The notes: a model not told the origin generated them from the sequence alone. A stretch of DNA of 64,000 bases from Paramesorhizobium endophyticum (GCF_014640615.1 NZ_BMHH01000003.1:241823-305822); one strand, 5' to 3'; shown: positions 1 to 7,812, numbered from the stretch's first letter. Numbers and translations are program-made.

Positions 1-885
1 GACGATGGTGAAACCGTTATCGACGGGGTGCGTGTCAACGGCGATGGCGAGATCATCGACGGCGACGAGCAGGACGGCGAAGGCGACCACGTTTCCGCAA
101 GTGAGCCGGAAGAAGAAGATGGCGGGGATGATGGCAAGCCGCTGCCAGATTCGCTAATCCGCGACCTGACCGCGCATCGCACCCTTGCCCTGCGTCTCAC
201 CCTTGGCGAGCAGCCGGATATGGCGCTGATCGCGGTCATCCACACGCTAGCCGCGCAGACCTTTTATAAGGGGGGAGGCGAGGCCCATTGCCTCGAAATC
301 CGCCCGACCAGCAATTATCTCGCGGCCCACGCGGACGGCATTGAGGACACGGCGGCGGCGAAGATGCTGGCGGATCGCCATGCCGGATGGGCGGCGGATA
401 TGCCGCGCGACGTGGCCGACCTCTGGGGCTTCGTCGCCGGTCTGGACTATGCGAGCCTGATGGCCTTGCTCGCGCATTGCGCCTCGCTCACCGTCAATGC
501 GGTGAAATTGCCATGGGAGAGCAACAAGCGCCGCGCCCATGAGACGGCGGACAAGCTGGCGACGGCCGTGACGCTCGACATGACGGCGCACTGGACGCCG
601 ACCGTGCGGGCGTATCTCGGTCGTGTCACCAAGGCCCATATCCTCGCCGCCGTGCGCGAAGCCCTAGGCGACGAGGCAGCGGAGCGGATTGCAGACAAGA
701 AGAAGGTGGAGATGGCCGAAGCCGCCGAGCAGCTTCTAGCCGGAACTGACTGGCTTCCGCCCGTGCTGCGCACCGAGCGGCCCGCATGGCTCACTGACCA
801 GCAGGCCGACGCCTTCGCCACCGTCGCCGTCGAGACCGCGCCGGAAGCGCAGAACGACGACCATTTCGCCGTCGCGGCGGAATGA
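1..885 (+). CDS. ParB-family partition/nuclease-like protein, C-terminal part (5' end outside window)
   Basis: The reading frame is open from the first base and ends in TGA at 883-885, so only the last 294 residues are visible. They begin with a very acidic linker rich in D, E and G (about residues 1-45), followed by a mostly helical region starting PLPDSLIRDLTAHRTLALR. This layout matches the C-terminal half of the long ParB-like proteins carried by plasmids and integrative elements in Alphaproteobacteria. The N-terminal ParB/Srx nuclease fold and HTH would lie upstream of the window. A GTG at 28 is an internal codon, not a start. Such proteins bind DNA and help maintain mobile elements; here that role is inferred from family resemblance and from the island context. 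Family assignment is fairly good, exact function is not. Confidence 0.7.
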   Translation, partial: DDGETVIDGVRVNGDGEIIDGDEQDGEGDHVSASEPEEEDGGDDGKPLPDSLIRDLTAHRTLALRLTLGEQPDMALIAVIHTLAAQTFYKGGGEAHCLEIRPTSNYLAAHADGIEDTAAAKMLADRHAGWAADMPRDVADLWGFVAGLDYASLMALLAHCASLTVNAVKLPWESNKRRAHETADKLATAVTLDMTAHWTPTVRAYLGRVTKAHILAAVREALGDEAAERIADKKKVEMAEAAEQLLAGTDWLPPVLRTERPAWLTDQQADAFATVAVETAPEAQNDDHFAVAAE

Positions 886-891
886 CCGGAG

Positions 892-919
892 AGCCGGGAT
901 CGCCTCAGCGGTCCCGGCT
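892..919 (+). terminator. Possible terminator hairpin after parB-like gene
   Basis: AGCCGGGA at 892-899 pairs with TCCCGGCT at 912-919 across a 12-nt loop, starting 6 nt after the TGA of the ParB-like gene. It is followed by TCTCATTGG rather than a clean U-tract, so it is a plausible but not canonical intrinsic terminator. Confidence 0.4.
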
Positions 920-938
920 TCTCATTGGCAAAAATCGC

Positions 939-963
939 GGCCGCGCGGCTTCTCCGCGCGGCC
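939..963. repeat. Perfect 10-bp GC hairpin
   Basis: GGCCGCGCGG (939-948) and CCGCGCGGCC (954-963) are exact reverse complements around the loop CTTCT. It lies between the ParB-like gene and the small membrane-protein gene at 1070. It may be a second transcription stop or a structured leader; nothing in the sequence decides. Confidence 0.6.
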
Positions 964-1069
964 GATGACCTCGACAGGTCAAACAGACATCGGCACCATG
1001 CAGATTGTTCGATCTGCCAGACGATTGCGACACGAAAGGCGGTGCCGCCGGATAGTGAGGTGAAGTTCA

Positions 1070-1486
1070 ATGATTGCCGTCATGTTCATGAGCGTTGCGC
1101 TGGTCGCGCTTCTTTGTGTCCTTGCCTATACGCTTGCCATCTATGCGTTGCCCTTCCTGCTTGGCCTGACTGCTGCGCAATTCGCGTATCAGACTGGCTC
1201 CGGTTTCATCGGCCCGGGACTTGTCGGCCTCTTCTCGGCGGGCGTGGCCTTCGGCGTCCTGGCCCTGCTGTTCGAGACGATCCGCTCGCCTGTCCTTCGC
1301 CTGATCGTGGCGCTGATCTTCGCCGCGCCTGCTGCTGTCGCAGGCTATGCGCTGGTTCACGGCATCACCAAGGAAGCCGTGCCATCCGAAGTCTGGCGCC
1401 AGATCTTCTGCATCATCGGCGGCGGTTTCGTCGGCGTGGCAGCGTGGATGCGACTGGCGGCAGGCATCGGCCAGCCCGCGAGATAG
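1070..1486 (+). CDS. Small multi-pass membrane protein of unknown function
   Basis: This 138-residue protein starts with ATG preceded by a good ribosome-binding site (GAGGTGAAG, about 6 nt upstream). Four hydrophobic stretches are visible: roughly residues 2-32 (long, probably a hairpin or one tilted helix), 45-66, 72-93 and 104-128. I do not recognise a family or catalytic motif. The gene stands alone between the ParB-like gene and the toxin-antitoxin pair on the same strand, and it belongs to the accessory island. The consistent start, ribosome-binding site and periodic hydrophobicity make it a likely real gene. Confidence 0.6.
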   Translation: MIAVMFMSVALVALLCVLAYTLAIYALPFLLGLTAAQFAYQTGSGFIGPGLVGLFSAGVAFGVLALLFETIRSPVLRLIVALIFAAPAAVAGYALVHGITKEAVPSEVWRQIFCIIGGGFVGVAAWMRLAAGIGQPAR

Positions 1487-1581
1487 CGGGTTTGCCCTTC
1501 GGATGAGGTCGCGCCTTGCGGCATGATAGCAACTTCACTATATTGATAGCGTCGCCATCAACTGGTCGGAGAAGCCATCAG

Positions 1582-1836
1582 ATGCCCGCTGTCACCATTC
1601 GCAACCTATCCGAAGAGACCCACCGCGCCCTCAAGGTGCGCGCGGCCCATCATGGCCGCAGTGCTGAAGCTGAAATGCGCGACATTCTGGAAGCGGCGGT
1701 TCGCCCCGCCAACCGCCTTCGCATCGGCTCTGCCCTGTCGGCGTTGAGCCGCGAGACCGGGCTGACCAATGCCGATTTCGAGGCACTGGAACAGGCCCGC
1801 GACCGGTCGCCCGCTGCTCCCATGAGCTTTGAATGA
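1582..1836 (+). CDS. FitA/VapB-type ribbon-helix-helix antitoxin
   Basis: An 84-residue protein. Residues 1-40 (MPAVTIRNLSEETHRALKVR then HGRSAEAEMRDIL) are the short beta strand plus two helices of the FitA/Arc-type ribbon-helix-helix DNA-binding family. The C-terminal tail should bind and block the toxin. I chose ATG 1582 because the RHH fold begins there; an ATG-like start further upstream would add an unrelated leader. Its TGA overlaps the ATG of the downstream PIN-domain gene (ATGA at 1833-1836), the usual translational coupling of these modules. In this family the antitoxin, alone and with the toxin, represses its own promoter. Confidence 0.88.
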   Translation: MPAVTIRNLSEETHRALKVRAAHHGRSAEAEMRDILEAAVRPANRLRIGSALSALSRETGLTNADFEALEQARDRSPAAPMSFE

Positions 1837-2255
1837 TCGTTCTGGATACGAATGTCGTTTCCGAGGCGATGAAGCCGGAGCCAGCCCTCGTCGTGCGCGA
1901 CTGGCTGGACGAGCAGGCCGCCGAAACCCTCTACCTTTCCAGCGTGACCGTCGCGGAGCTGCTGTTCGGGATCGGCGCGTTGCCGGACGGGCGGCGAAAG
2001 CAGCAGCTCGCCACCACGCTTGACGGGTTGCTTGCCCTGTTCGACGGCAGAATCCTTGCCTTCGATATGGATGCCGCCCGCCATTATGCCGATCTCGCCG
2101 TGGCGGCGCGCAACGCGGGCAAGGGTTTTCCGACCCCGGACGGCTATATCGCGGCCATCGCAACCGCCCACGGCTTCGCGGTCGCCACGCGTGACGACAG
2201 CGCCTTCAAAGCGGCGGGCGTTCCGGTGATCGATCCTTGGAAGGCCGGACACTAA
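1833..2255 (+). CDS. FitB/VapC-type PIN-domain toxin ribonuclease
   Basis: A 140-residue PIN-domain protein. The acidic metal-binding residues expected of VapC/FitB nucleases are present: D5 in MIVLDTNV, E42 in VTVAEL, D103 in FPTPDGYIA and D121 in ATRDD. Length is normal for the family. VapC-type toxins cleave RNA, often tRNA or rRNA, when freed from their antitoxin. The ATG overlaps the antitoxin stop codon, so the two are co-translated. The module probably stabilises the surrounding mobile island. The toxin appears intact. Confidence 0.9.
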   Translation: MIVLDTNVVSEAMKPEPALVVRDWLDEQAAETLYLSSVTVAELLFGIGALPDGRRKQQLATTLDGLLALFDGRILAFDMDAARHYADLAVAARNAGKGFPTPDGYIAAIATAHGFAVATRDDSAFKAAGVPVIDPWKAGH

Positions 2256-2271
2256 GGGTTGCGTTCTGACG

Positions 2272-2937
2272 ATGGAAACCACGATCATCTTGCTGCTGAT
2301 CGGCTTCGGGGCCGGTTTTTATATCCGAGGGCTGCGCGCGAAGACCGAAGCCGCGAATGCGAAACGCCACGCCGATGCGCTCGATCAACAGATCGCCACG
2401 CTCCGGCGCGAGATCGTCGCCATGCACGGCGCCGAATCCCGAAGGCTGGACGAGGTTGCCCGTCGCAAACGCTTCTTCGAGGAAAACGACATTTCCGATG
2501 TCGAGAACCAGATCAGGTTCATCAGCCAGACCGAGCTGCGCGCCGTTCGCCCAGTCAACAAGGAGGCCGTGCGCGTCCTCTATGCGCTTGATGAGTGGAT
2601 CGTCACCCACCGGCCCGATTGGCGCATGGCGTTCGAGGTCTCCATGGGGGCCTTCATCAAAACCTCCTATGATCCCGAGGACCGGATGCAGAAGGCGGCA
2701 TTCAGTTCCTACAACAGCAAGCGGGTCGATTTCCTGCTGATCGACAGGTTCGGCCAACCCATGCTGGTGGTCGAATATAACGGCACGGGGCACGACTTGT
2801 CCGACGACGCGCCTGGTCGCATGGAAGTCAAGCGCTTGGCCTTGGCACGCGCGGGGATTCCGCTGGTCGAGATTCCAGCCAAGACCTCGAAGTCGGATAT
2901 CGTTCGCATGGTTGCCGATACGGTGCTGGCGACCTGA
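2272..2937 (+). CDS. Membrane-anchored coiled-coil protein with DUF2726 domain
   Basis: A 221-residue protein. Residues 4-19 (TIILLLIGFGAGFYIR) form a single N-terminal membrane anchor. Residues 22-70 are charged and heptad-like (probable coiled coil). Residues about 85-221 match DUF2726: YNSKRVDFLLID, then VVEYNGTGH, a conserved R and K in GRMEVKRLAL, and AGIPLVEIPA. The D-x(n)-E pattern and fold prediction known for DUF2726 resemble restriction-endonuclease-like nucleases; catalytic activity here is inference. It starts 16 nt after the PIN toxin stop and may share its transcript. Function unknown; a role in DNA uptake, repair or defence is possible but not shown. Confidence 0.75.
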   Translation: METTIILLLIGFGAGFYIRGLRAKTEAANAKRHADALDQQIATLRREIVAMHGAESRRLDEVARRKRFFEENDISDVENQIRFISQTELRAVRPVNKEAVRVLYALDEWIVTHRPDWRMAFEVSMGAFIKTSYDPEDRMQKAAFSSYNSKRVDFLLIDRFGQPMLVVEYNGTGHDLSDDAPGRMEVKRLALARAGIPLVEIPAKTSKSDIVRMVADTVLAT

Positions 2938-3240
2938 CCTCACTCCTCTGAGTCCGGCGAACTAACTCGCAACGGGGCGAGAGAATGGGCGTTGCCCTAC
3001 GGGCCGTGCTTTCGGCTGCGCCGAAACCACGCCTGCGGCGCGTTTCCGCCATTCGGCTTCAATCGCTTTTATAATCGGCCCCTGGACATCAAGGCGCTTG
3101 CGTTGCAAAAATCGACTGCAAAACTGTCGCATGTTTTGGGCAGACCGTCCTAAAACGTCCAGGAGCACAAGCCGCCAGCGTTTTTGGACGGTCTGCAGGA
3201 TTTCTGCGACGTTGTGCATTGTCTCGGAAGCAAATGGCCT
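2938..3240. other. Intergenic stretch without convincing gene
   Basis: About 300 bp between the DUF2726 gene and the convergent pentapeptide gene. The only open frame is an 85-codon minus-strand frame (2962-3219) with no recognisable domain and a C-terminus rich in R, P and A, so I do not call it. The stretch contains the 18-bp inverted repeat at 3140-3196, listed separately. Confidence 0.5.
3140..3196. repeat. 18-bp near-perfect inverted repeat, 21-nt loop
   Basis: GCAGACCGTCCTAAAACG at 3140-3157 is the reverse complement of CGTTTTTGGACGGTCTGC at 3179-3196 except for one base. On either strand this would fold into a strong hairpin. It lies in island DNA with no recognised gene. It could be a small mobile-element remnant, a recombination site or a structured RNA; undetermined. 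Confidence 0.7.
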
Positions 3241-3621
3241 TCAGGTCTTCGCCTTTTCATAGGCCATGAATAGATCGGTTACGAGAACGCCATTGATCCG
3301 CATCCCAGTCAAATCGGCATCTTTGATGTCTGAATCTGCCAACGTGACGCCGCTTATGGTCAATCGCGATAGGTTTGCATTCGTGATGGCGGCTCCGGAC
3401 AGATTAACGTTGTTAAAGCGCGCATCCGCAAGGCTGATATCGTCAAAAACCGCTTCGCTCAAATTGGTGTCGGTGAATTTTGCCTTGGTCAAAACAGCGT
3501 AAAACCGTGCATCTGCGAGGTTTACGCCATCGAAATTAGCCCCTGACATATCGGCTCGCTCGTAATGCATTCCCTGCATCTGAGGGCCATCAAATGGGTT
3601 GTGTTCTTGGTGATCGCTCAT
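3241..3621 (-). CDS. Pentapeptide-repeat protein
   Basis: A 126-residue protein made largely of A(D/N)LXX/XXX-type five-residue repeats from about residue 20 to 112 (for example ADMSGANFDGVNLADARF, then NLSEAVFDD, NLSGAAITNANL and DADLTGMRI). These repeats build a right-handed quadrilateral beta helix. The start ATG at 3621 follows AGGAAA at a good distance. Some pentapeptide proteins mimic DNA and protect gyrase, but most have no known role, and this short one has no further domain. It is in the accessory island, convergent with the DUF2726 gene. Confidence 0.8.
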   Translation of the reverse strand: MSDHQEHNPFDGPQMQGMHYERADMSGANFDGVNLADARFYAVLTKAKFTDTNLSEAVFDDISLADARFNNVNLSGAAITNANLSRLTISGVTLADSDIKDADLTGMRINGVLVTDLFMAYEKAKT

Positions 3622-3815
3622 TGTCGTTTCCTAAGGTCAATCATGATTGCGACCCAAAGAATGCCAGATTGCGCAATCATTTGCGACCGTCGAATCTGAA
3701 ATTGAAACGAGCCCACGCCAATTCTGGCCGTGCCGTTTATCGCGAAAATCTCGGAGGCTGCCCCAAAACGCTGAAGGCGATTCCTGATGGTGATCGTAAA
3801 TGGTAGATTCCTGCC

Positions 3816-4098
3816 ATGGCACATCTTTCAGGAACGGATCGTTCGCAACTGCTGCTTCTGCCCGAGGCGGTTGACGACTATGTGGGGCCGGACAACCCAG
3901 TTCGCTTCATCGAGGCTTTTGTCGACGGCCTAGATCTTGCCGCCGCCGGCTTCGGCGAAGGAGACGGGGCGACCGGGCTTCGATCCGGCCGACATGCTGA
4001 AGCTCTACATCTATGGATACGTCAACCGGGTGCGCTCCAGCCGCCGTCTGGAGGTCGAGCAGTACGCGCGGACGCGAGGCTGTGGCCCTCCGACTTGA
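3816..4098 (+). pseudogene. IS1182-family transposase, truncated and frameshifted
   Basis: The frame starting MAHLSGTDRSQLLLLPEAVD and running through DDYVGPDNPVRFIEAFVDGL is the typical N-terminus of IS1182-type DDE transposases. Near 3955-3965 it shifts frame: the expected continuation (ETGRPGFDPADMLKLYIYGY then VNRVRSSRRLE) is found in another frame up to about 4055. After that similarity is lost and a stop occurs at 4096-4098. The catalytic domain is absent, so this is a dead fragment of roughly the first 90 residues. No terminal inverted repeats are obvious. It lies about 190 bp from the tRNA-Ser gene. Confidence 0.8.
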
Positions 4099-4289
4099 AT
4101 TTAATCAACGGAAATCAAACGCGGCTCGCGGCATTACGGGTACCGCAATCTTAATTCGTGGCGACGGAATATTCCGGCCAATTCCAGCACGTTTCAGGGG
4201 TACAAAAATCTATTGGGGGATTTTTTGGGGGAATAGACCAAGAAAGATTTTGGAAAGCGTAACAAAATCAACTGCGTAGGTGTATTTAA
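4099..4289. other. AT-richer junction between island and tRNA-Ser
   Basis: This stretch is visibly richer in A and T than both flanks and contains G-tracts (TTGGGGGATTTTTTGGGGG near 4217-4235) and the palindrome GGAATATTCC. No gene is supported. It directly adjoins the 3' end of tRNA-Ser, where tyrosine-recombinase elements usually integrate, so it may hold the remains of an attachment site and of a lost integrase gene. That reading is inference; no second copy of the tRNA 3' end is visible within this window to the left. Confidence 0.45.
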
Positions 4290-4379
4290 TGGCGGAGGGG
4301 GTGGGATTCGAACCCACGGTACGGTCTCCCGCACGCCGGTTTTCAAGACCGGTGCCTTAAACCGCTCGGCCACCCCTCC
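4290..4379 (-). tRNA. tRNA-Ser (anticodon UGA)
   Basis: The minus strand reads GGAGGGGTGGCCGAGCGG at its 5' end and GGTTCGAATCCCACC in the T arm, with acceptor GGAGGGG/CCCCTCC, discriminator G and an encoded CCA (3' end at 4290). The anticodon stem CCGGT/ACCGG encloses CTTGAAA, giving anticodon UGA. The long variable arm is typical of serine tRNAs and brings the length to 90 nt. It decodes UCA and, by wobble, UCG. Its 3' end faces the accessory island, a classic integration site. Confidence 0.97.
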
Positions 4380-4504
4380 AACCGTCTATTTTCGCTAGCC
4401 TTCAGGAATCCGAGCACCGGCGACGATGTCCCGTTGCTGCCATTCTGCTACCGAATAATCTGTCTTTACAGTGCAGCGGAATGCGTCGTCAACAGGCTCG
4501 GTAA

Positions 4505-5503
4505 TTATGCCCTGCGCTCCGGGATGAACCGGGAGCGGTACTCCGTTGGCGTCAGGCCGACTTTTTGCCGGAAATGATGGCGCAGGGCGTGGGCGGAGCC
4601 GAATCCGGCGCTGGCGGCGATTGTCTCGATATGGAGGGGCGCTTCGCATAGCAGCGCCTTGGCGGCCTCGACCCGTTCTTCGATCAGCCAGTCGCCGGGG
4701 CTGCGGCCCGTTGCCTCATGAAAGCGGCGCAGGAAGGTTCGCAGGCTCATCCGGCATTCGTGCGCCATGATTTCCGTTGTCCAGTTGCGGGCGAGATTCT
4801 CGCGCATCTGGTCGAGAAGAGGCGCGATCTCTCCGCCGGGTTGGGCTGGCACTGGGCGTTCCAGGAATTGCGCCTGGCCGCCGGTGCGGTGCGCGGGCAC
4901 GACCAGCCGCCTTGCAACGGAATTGGCCGCCTCGGGGCCGAAATCCTGCCTGATGATGTCGATCATCAAATCGATCCCGGCGGCGCTCCCCGCCGAGGTG
5001 AAGACCCGGCCATGCGCCCGGTAAAGCGAGGCGGCATCGACGCGGACTTTCGGAAAGCGCGCCTGCAAGGCTTCCGCATAGCGCCAATGGGTGGCCGCCA
5101 CGCCATGGTCAAGCAATCCGGTCGCCGCCAGCACGAAAGCGCCCGAACAGATCGACATGAGCCGTGCCCCGCGCGCATGGGCGTCACGAAGCATGTTCGA
5201 CAGCGTCTCCGGCACGGGAATTTGCGCGCCCTTCCAGCCGGGAACCACGATGATGTCGGCCTTCTCCAAAAGCTCCGGCCCGTTGTCGGGCTGAATCACG
5301 AAACCGCCATGGGCGCGCAGCGGACCTGCCTCGATCGCGCAACTTGCAAAACGATACCAGCCCGGCCCCATTTCGGGGCGTGGAAGCCCGAAGACCTCGG
5401 CGGTGATGCCGAATTCGAAGGTGCATAGCCCGTCGTAGAGCAGCGCCACGACGAGGGGACCGGTCGGCTCCATGCGGGAGCAGGTGTTTGCGACTGATGG
5501 CAT
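4505..5503 (-). CDS. ftrA: GlxA/FtrA-type AraC-family transcriptional regulator
   Basis: About 332 residues. The N-terminal half (LVVALLYDGLCTFEFGITAE to about residue 190) is a DJ-1/PfpI-like amidotransferase-fold domain with the nucleophile-elbow cysteine in MSICSGAFVLAATG. The C-terminal part (about 225-325) is an AraC/XylS double HTH, including MSLRTFLRRFHEATG and AGFGSAHALRHHFRQ. This architecture defines the GlxA/FtrA activators. Several ATGs are possible; I favour 5503 because the fold starts shortly after it, while upstream ATGs run into the divergent rhodanese leader. It is divergently arranged with the rhodanese gene, whose transcription it probably controls. Symbol by similarity only. 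Confidence 0.85.
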   Translation of the reverse strand: MPSVANTCSRMEPTGPLVVALLYDGLCTFEFGITAEVFGLPRPEMGPGWYRFASCAIEAGPLRAHGGFVIQPDNGPELLEKADIIVVPGWKGAQIPVPETLSNMLRDAHARGARLMSICSGAFVLAATGLLDHGVAATHWRYAEALQARFPKVRVDAASLYRAHGRVFTSAGSAAGIDLMIDIIRQDFGPEAANSVARRLVVPAHRTGGQAQFLERPVPAQPGGEIAPLLDQMRENLARNWTTEIMAHECRMSLRTFLRRFHEATGRSPGDWLIEERVEAAKALLCEAPLHIETIAASAGFGSAHALRHHFRQKVGLTPTEYRSRFIPERRA

Positions 5504-5592
5504 GATCTTTACGTACATTGTCATTCGCGCCAATTGCAAGCAAAAGCATGGCGCGGCCATATGCAGGCGATAGCCAATCAAACAAGGAGCCC

Positions 5593-5994
5593 ATGATGAC
5601 ATCCGCCGTCACCGCAATTCCCGCCGCGCCGAGCAACATTGCCGCCGATCATTTCGCCGCCGCGTTCACTTTCGAGACCGATTGTTGGGACGTGCATGAC
5701 GCGCTGGCGCGGGGAGCGGATTTCGTGCTTCTCGATGTGCGCGGCCCGGCACTCTATGCGAAGGGCCATATTCCGGGCGCGATCAACCTGCCGCATGGCA
5801 AGATCACGCGCTCGAAAATCGAGGCATGGCCGGAGGAGACGCTGTTCGTCACCTATTGCGCGGGCCCGCATTGCAATGGCGCAGCGCGCGGGGCACTGCG
5901 CCTGGCGCAGCTGGGGCGCCCGGTGAAAATCATGGCCGGCGGCGTCACCGGATGGCTGGATGAAGGATTCGATTTGGCCATCGGCGAGGGCTGA
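5593..5994 (+). CDS. Rhodanese-like domain protein
   Basis: A 133-residue single rhodanese domain. It contains DVHDALARGADFVLLDVRG, then YAKGHIPGAINLPHG, the active-site loop VTYCAGPHCNGAA with the catalytic cysteine, and MAGGVTGWLDEGF at the end, all standard rhodanese elements. Rhodaneses carry persulfide on the cysteine and move sulfur between acceptors. ATG 5593 follows AAGGAG at ideal spacing, so I reject an upstream in-frame ATG at 5518 that would overlap the regulator gene. It is transcribed divergently from the FtrA-like regulator. Confidence 0.9.
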   Translation: MMTSAVTAIPAAPSNIAADHFAAAFTFETDCWDVHDALARGADFVLLDVRGPALYAKGHIPGAINLPHGKITRSKIEAWPEETLFVTYCAGPHCNGAARGALRLAQLGRPVKIMAGGVTGWLDEGFDLAIGEG

Positions 5995-6031
5995 TTCAGC
6001 GATTCACCCTGTATTTTATAATACCAAAAGT

Positions 6032-6095
6032 AAGCCCCGTCCGCACTTCCGCTAATATTTCAACGGCTTGTTGAAAAGTGTGGGGGCGGGGTCTT
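6032..6095 (+). repeat. Nested hairpin downstream of rhodanese gene
   Basis: An outer stem pairs AAGCCCCGTCC (6032-6042) with the G-rich run at 6084-6095 (one bulge), and an inner perfect hairpin TTTCAAC-GGCTT-GTTGAAA lies at 6058-6076. The fold sits about 40 nt after the rhodanese stop. It has no U-tract, so it is either a Rho-independent-like stop of weak type or a structured repeat. Confidence 0.45.
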
Positions 6096-6251
6096 GCCAA
6101 GGGGCTACGGGTCGGACAAGACTATGCCAGTGGTTCGTGTCGCTGTTTCGTCACCGCGGGGCCACATTCTTTTAATGTCGTGTCAACGAATCGATGGCAA
6201 GAGTTTCGAGTGGGCTGGTTGTGACCACCGGTTGCCGCGTTAATCGCAGCG

Positions 6252-7580
6252 TTGCGTAGAAACGTGGGTAATTGCAATGGGTTGGAAGACGGGGACGGCC
6301 AATTGACGGCTGAAAATGACGTATCGAACGGGTACCGGAAGGGGCGCAACCATTTGCGCGTGGCTGGTATCTTCATTCTGGGCGCCTGCCTTGCCGCCTG
6401 CGCTTCGCCGGAGCCGAAGCCGAAGAAACACCGCCCGAAGGAATTCTTCGCTGAATCCGAATATGGCGTGAAGGCGAGCCCGCGCATCATCGCCAAGGCG
6501 GTTTCGAACATGCCGCGCGGCGGCGGGCGCGACCAGGTTGGCAAGCCCTATCAGGTGCGCGGCAAATGGTATTATCCCAAGGAAGAGCCGGGCTATGCGC
6601 GAACCGGCAAGGCTTCCTGGTATGGTTCGGCCTTCCACGGACGCCTGACGGCCAATGGTGAAGTCTATGACATGAACCATCTGTCCGCCGCGCATCCGAC
6701 CATGCCATTGCCCAGCTATGCGCGCGTCACCAATCTCGCCAACGGCAATTCCGTCATCGTCCGCGTCAATGATCGCGGCCCCTATGCCAGCGACCGGGTG
6801 ATCGACCTGTCGCAGCGCGCCGCGGATATGCTCGATTACAAGCATCACGGCACCACGAATGTGAAGGTGGAATATGTCGGGCGCGCGCCGCTTGAAGGAC
6901 GCGACGACGAATTCCTGCTGGCATCGTTCCGCAGCGGCTCCGATCCCATCGGCCAGCCAGCGAGCGGCGTGATGATCGCCATGGCCGGTCCGACGCCGAC
7001 CGCGCCGCTGCCGGGGGCTCGCCCCATGCCTGCCATGATGACAAATCCGGCGATGCCGGTGGCAATGCAGCCGGGCTCCGGCGAGGGCGTCTTGCAGCCC
7101 CCCGTGCCGCAAATGCCCGGCGCGGTGGGCGAGGGGGATCCGGTGCTCCCGGCCATCGGGCCGATCGTGACCGAGAAGCCGGCCATCCTGTTCGGCGTCG
7201 CCCGTGCGCGCGGCCTCAATGGAGGCTCGACGCTTGCCGGCTATGCGGATGAGCGCGTTGCGAGCGCGAACAGCGTCCAGGCCCATGCCTATGCCAGCGT
7301 GCTGACGCCTTCGGCGGTTTCGGACGCCTGGAAGAAGCTCGGTGTGGAAACGAGCGCTACGCAGGGCGCGGAATATATCGACGCCGGTTTCTTCAACGAT
7401 AAGGCCGAGGCCGACCGCATTGCCGCCGCGCTTGTTCCTTATGGCAAGGTACAGCGCACGAAGGTGCCGACGGAAAATGGCGAGCTCTATGGCATAACCA
7501 TCGCAGGAAGCAGCGATGCGTTGCTTCAGGCCGCCTGGGCCGCCGGTGCAACGGATGCATTCGTGGTGCGGCCGGAGTAG
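6252..7580 (+). CDS. rlpA: RlpA-like septal lytic transglycosylase lipoprotein with SPOR domain
   Basis: Up to 442 residues. A hydrophobic segment ends in a lipobox (FILGACLAAC, Cys near residue 50), so the protein is probably an outer-membrane lipoprotein. Residues about 118-205 are the double-psi beta-barrel domain (TGKASWYGSAFHGRLTANGE, then VRVNDRGPYASDRVIDLS), and the last 75 residues look like a SPOR domain that binds denuded glycan at the septum. A Pro/Ala/Met-rich linker joins them. RlpA cleaves peptidoglycan lacking stem peptides during division. The start is uncertain: no ATG is in frame, and the candidates are TTG 6252, TTG 6303 (after GGGGACGG) and GTG 6360. Confidence 0.88.
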   Translation: MRRNVGNCNGLEDGDGQLTAENDVSNGYRKGRNHLRVAGIFILGACLAACASPEPKPKKHRPKEFFAESEYGVKASPRIIAKAVSNMPRGGGRDQVGKPYQVRGKWYYPKEEPGYARTGKASWYGSAFHGRLTANGEVYDMNHLSAAHPTMPLPSYARVTNLANGNSVIVRVNDRGPYASDRVIDLSQRAADMLDYKHHGTTNVKVEYVGRAPLEGRDDEFLLASFRSGSDPIGQPASGVMIAMAGPTPTAPLPGARPMPAMMTNPAMPVAMQPGSGEGVLQPPVPQMPGAVGEGDPVLPAIGPIVTEKPAILFGVARARGLNGGSTLAGYADERVASANSVQAHAYASVLTPSAVSDAWKKLGVETSATQGAEYIDAGFFNDKAEADRIAAALVPYGKVQRTKVPTENGELYGITIAGSSDALLQAAWAAGATDAFVVRPE

Positions 7581-7621
7581 GCTGATCTTCTGCTCGAGGC
7601 GGGGCTGACATGCCGTTGGAG

Positions 7622-7812
7622 CATTTCAAATTGAAATGGAAGCGTTGGCGGGACAGTACCCCCCTCTGTCCTGCCGGACATCTCCCCCTCAAGGGGGGAG
7701 ATTGGCCTTCATCTATGGCGGCACCTAATCCTGCCGCGGCGATTAGCGAAAGCGGACCTCCCAGCCAATCTCCCCCCTTGAGGGGGAGATGTCCGGCAGG
7801 ACAGAGGGGGGT
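7622..7812. repeat. Mosaic palindromic repeat, copy 1
   Basis: The core (7658-7812) has long inverted ends: ACCCCCCTCTGTCC followed by the motif GACATCTCCCCCTCAAGGGG on the left, with the reverse complement on the right ending AGAGGGGGGT. An extra small palindrome CATTTCAAATTGAAATG (7622-7638) precedes it, as in copy 2. Related copies lie at 22034-22238, 39342-39499 and 62576-62733. Modular palindromic elements of this kind are known in Rhizobiales as RIME-type or Bru-RS-type repeats; I do not assign it to a named family. Confidence 0.85.

Noticed and set aside
2962-3219. 85-codon minus-strand frame
   Set aside because: No recognised domain, R/P/A-rich tail, contains a hairpin; kept only as an undetermined intergenic stretch.
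4013-4279. 88-codon plus-strand frame spanning the island/tRNA junction
   Set aside because: Its first part is the shifted frame of the IS1182 remnant and the rest is AT-rich non-coding DNA; no integrase motif found.
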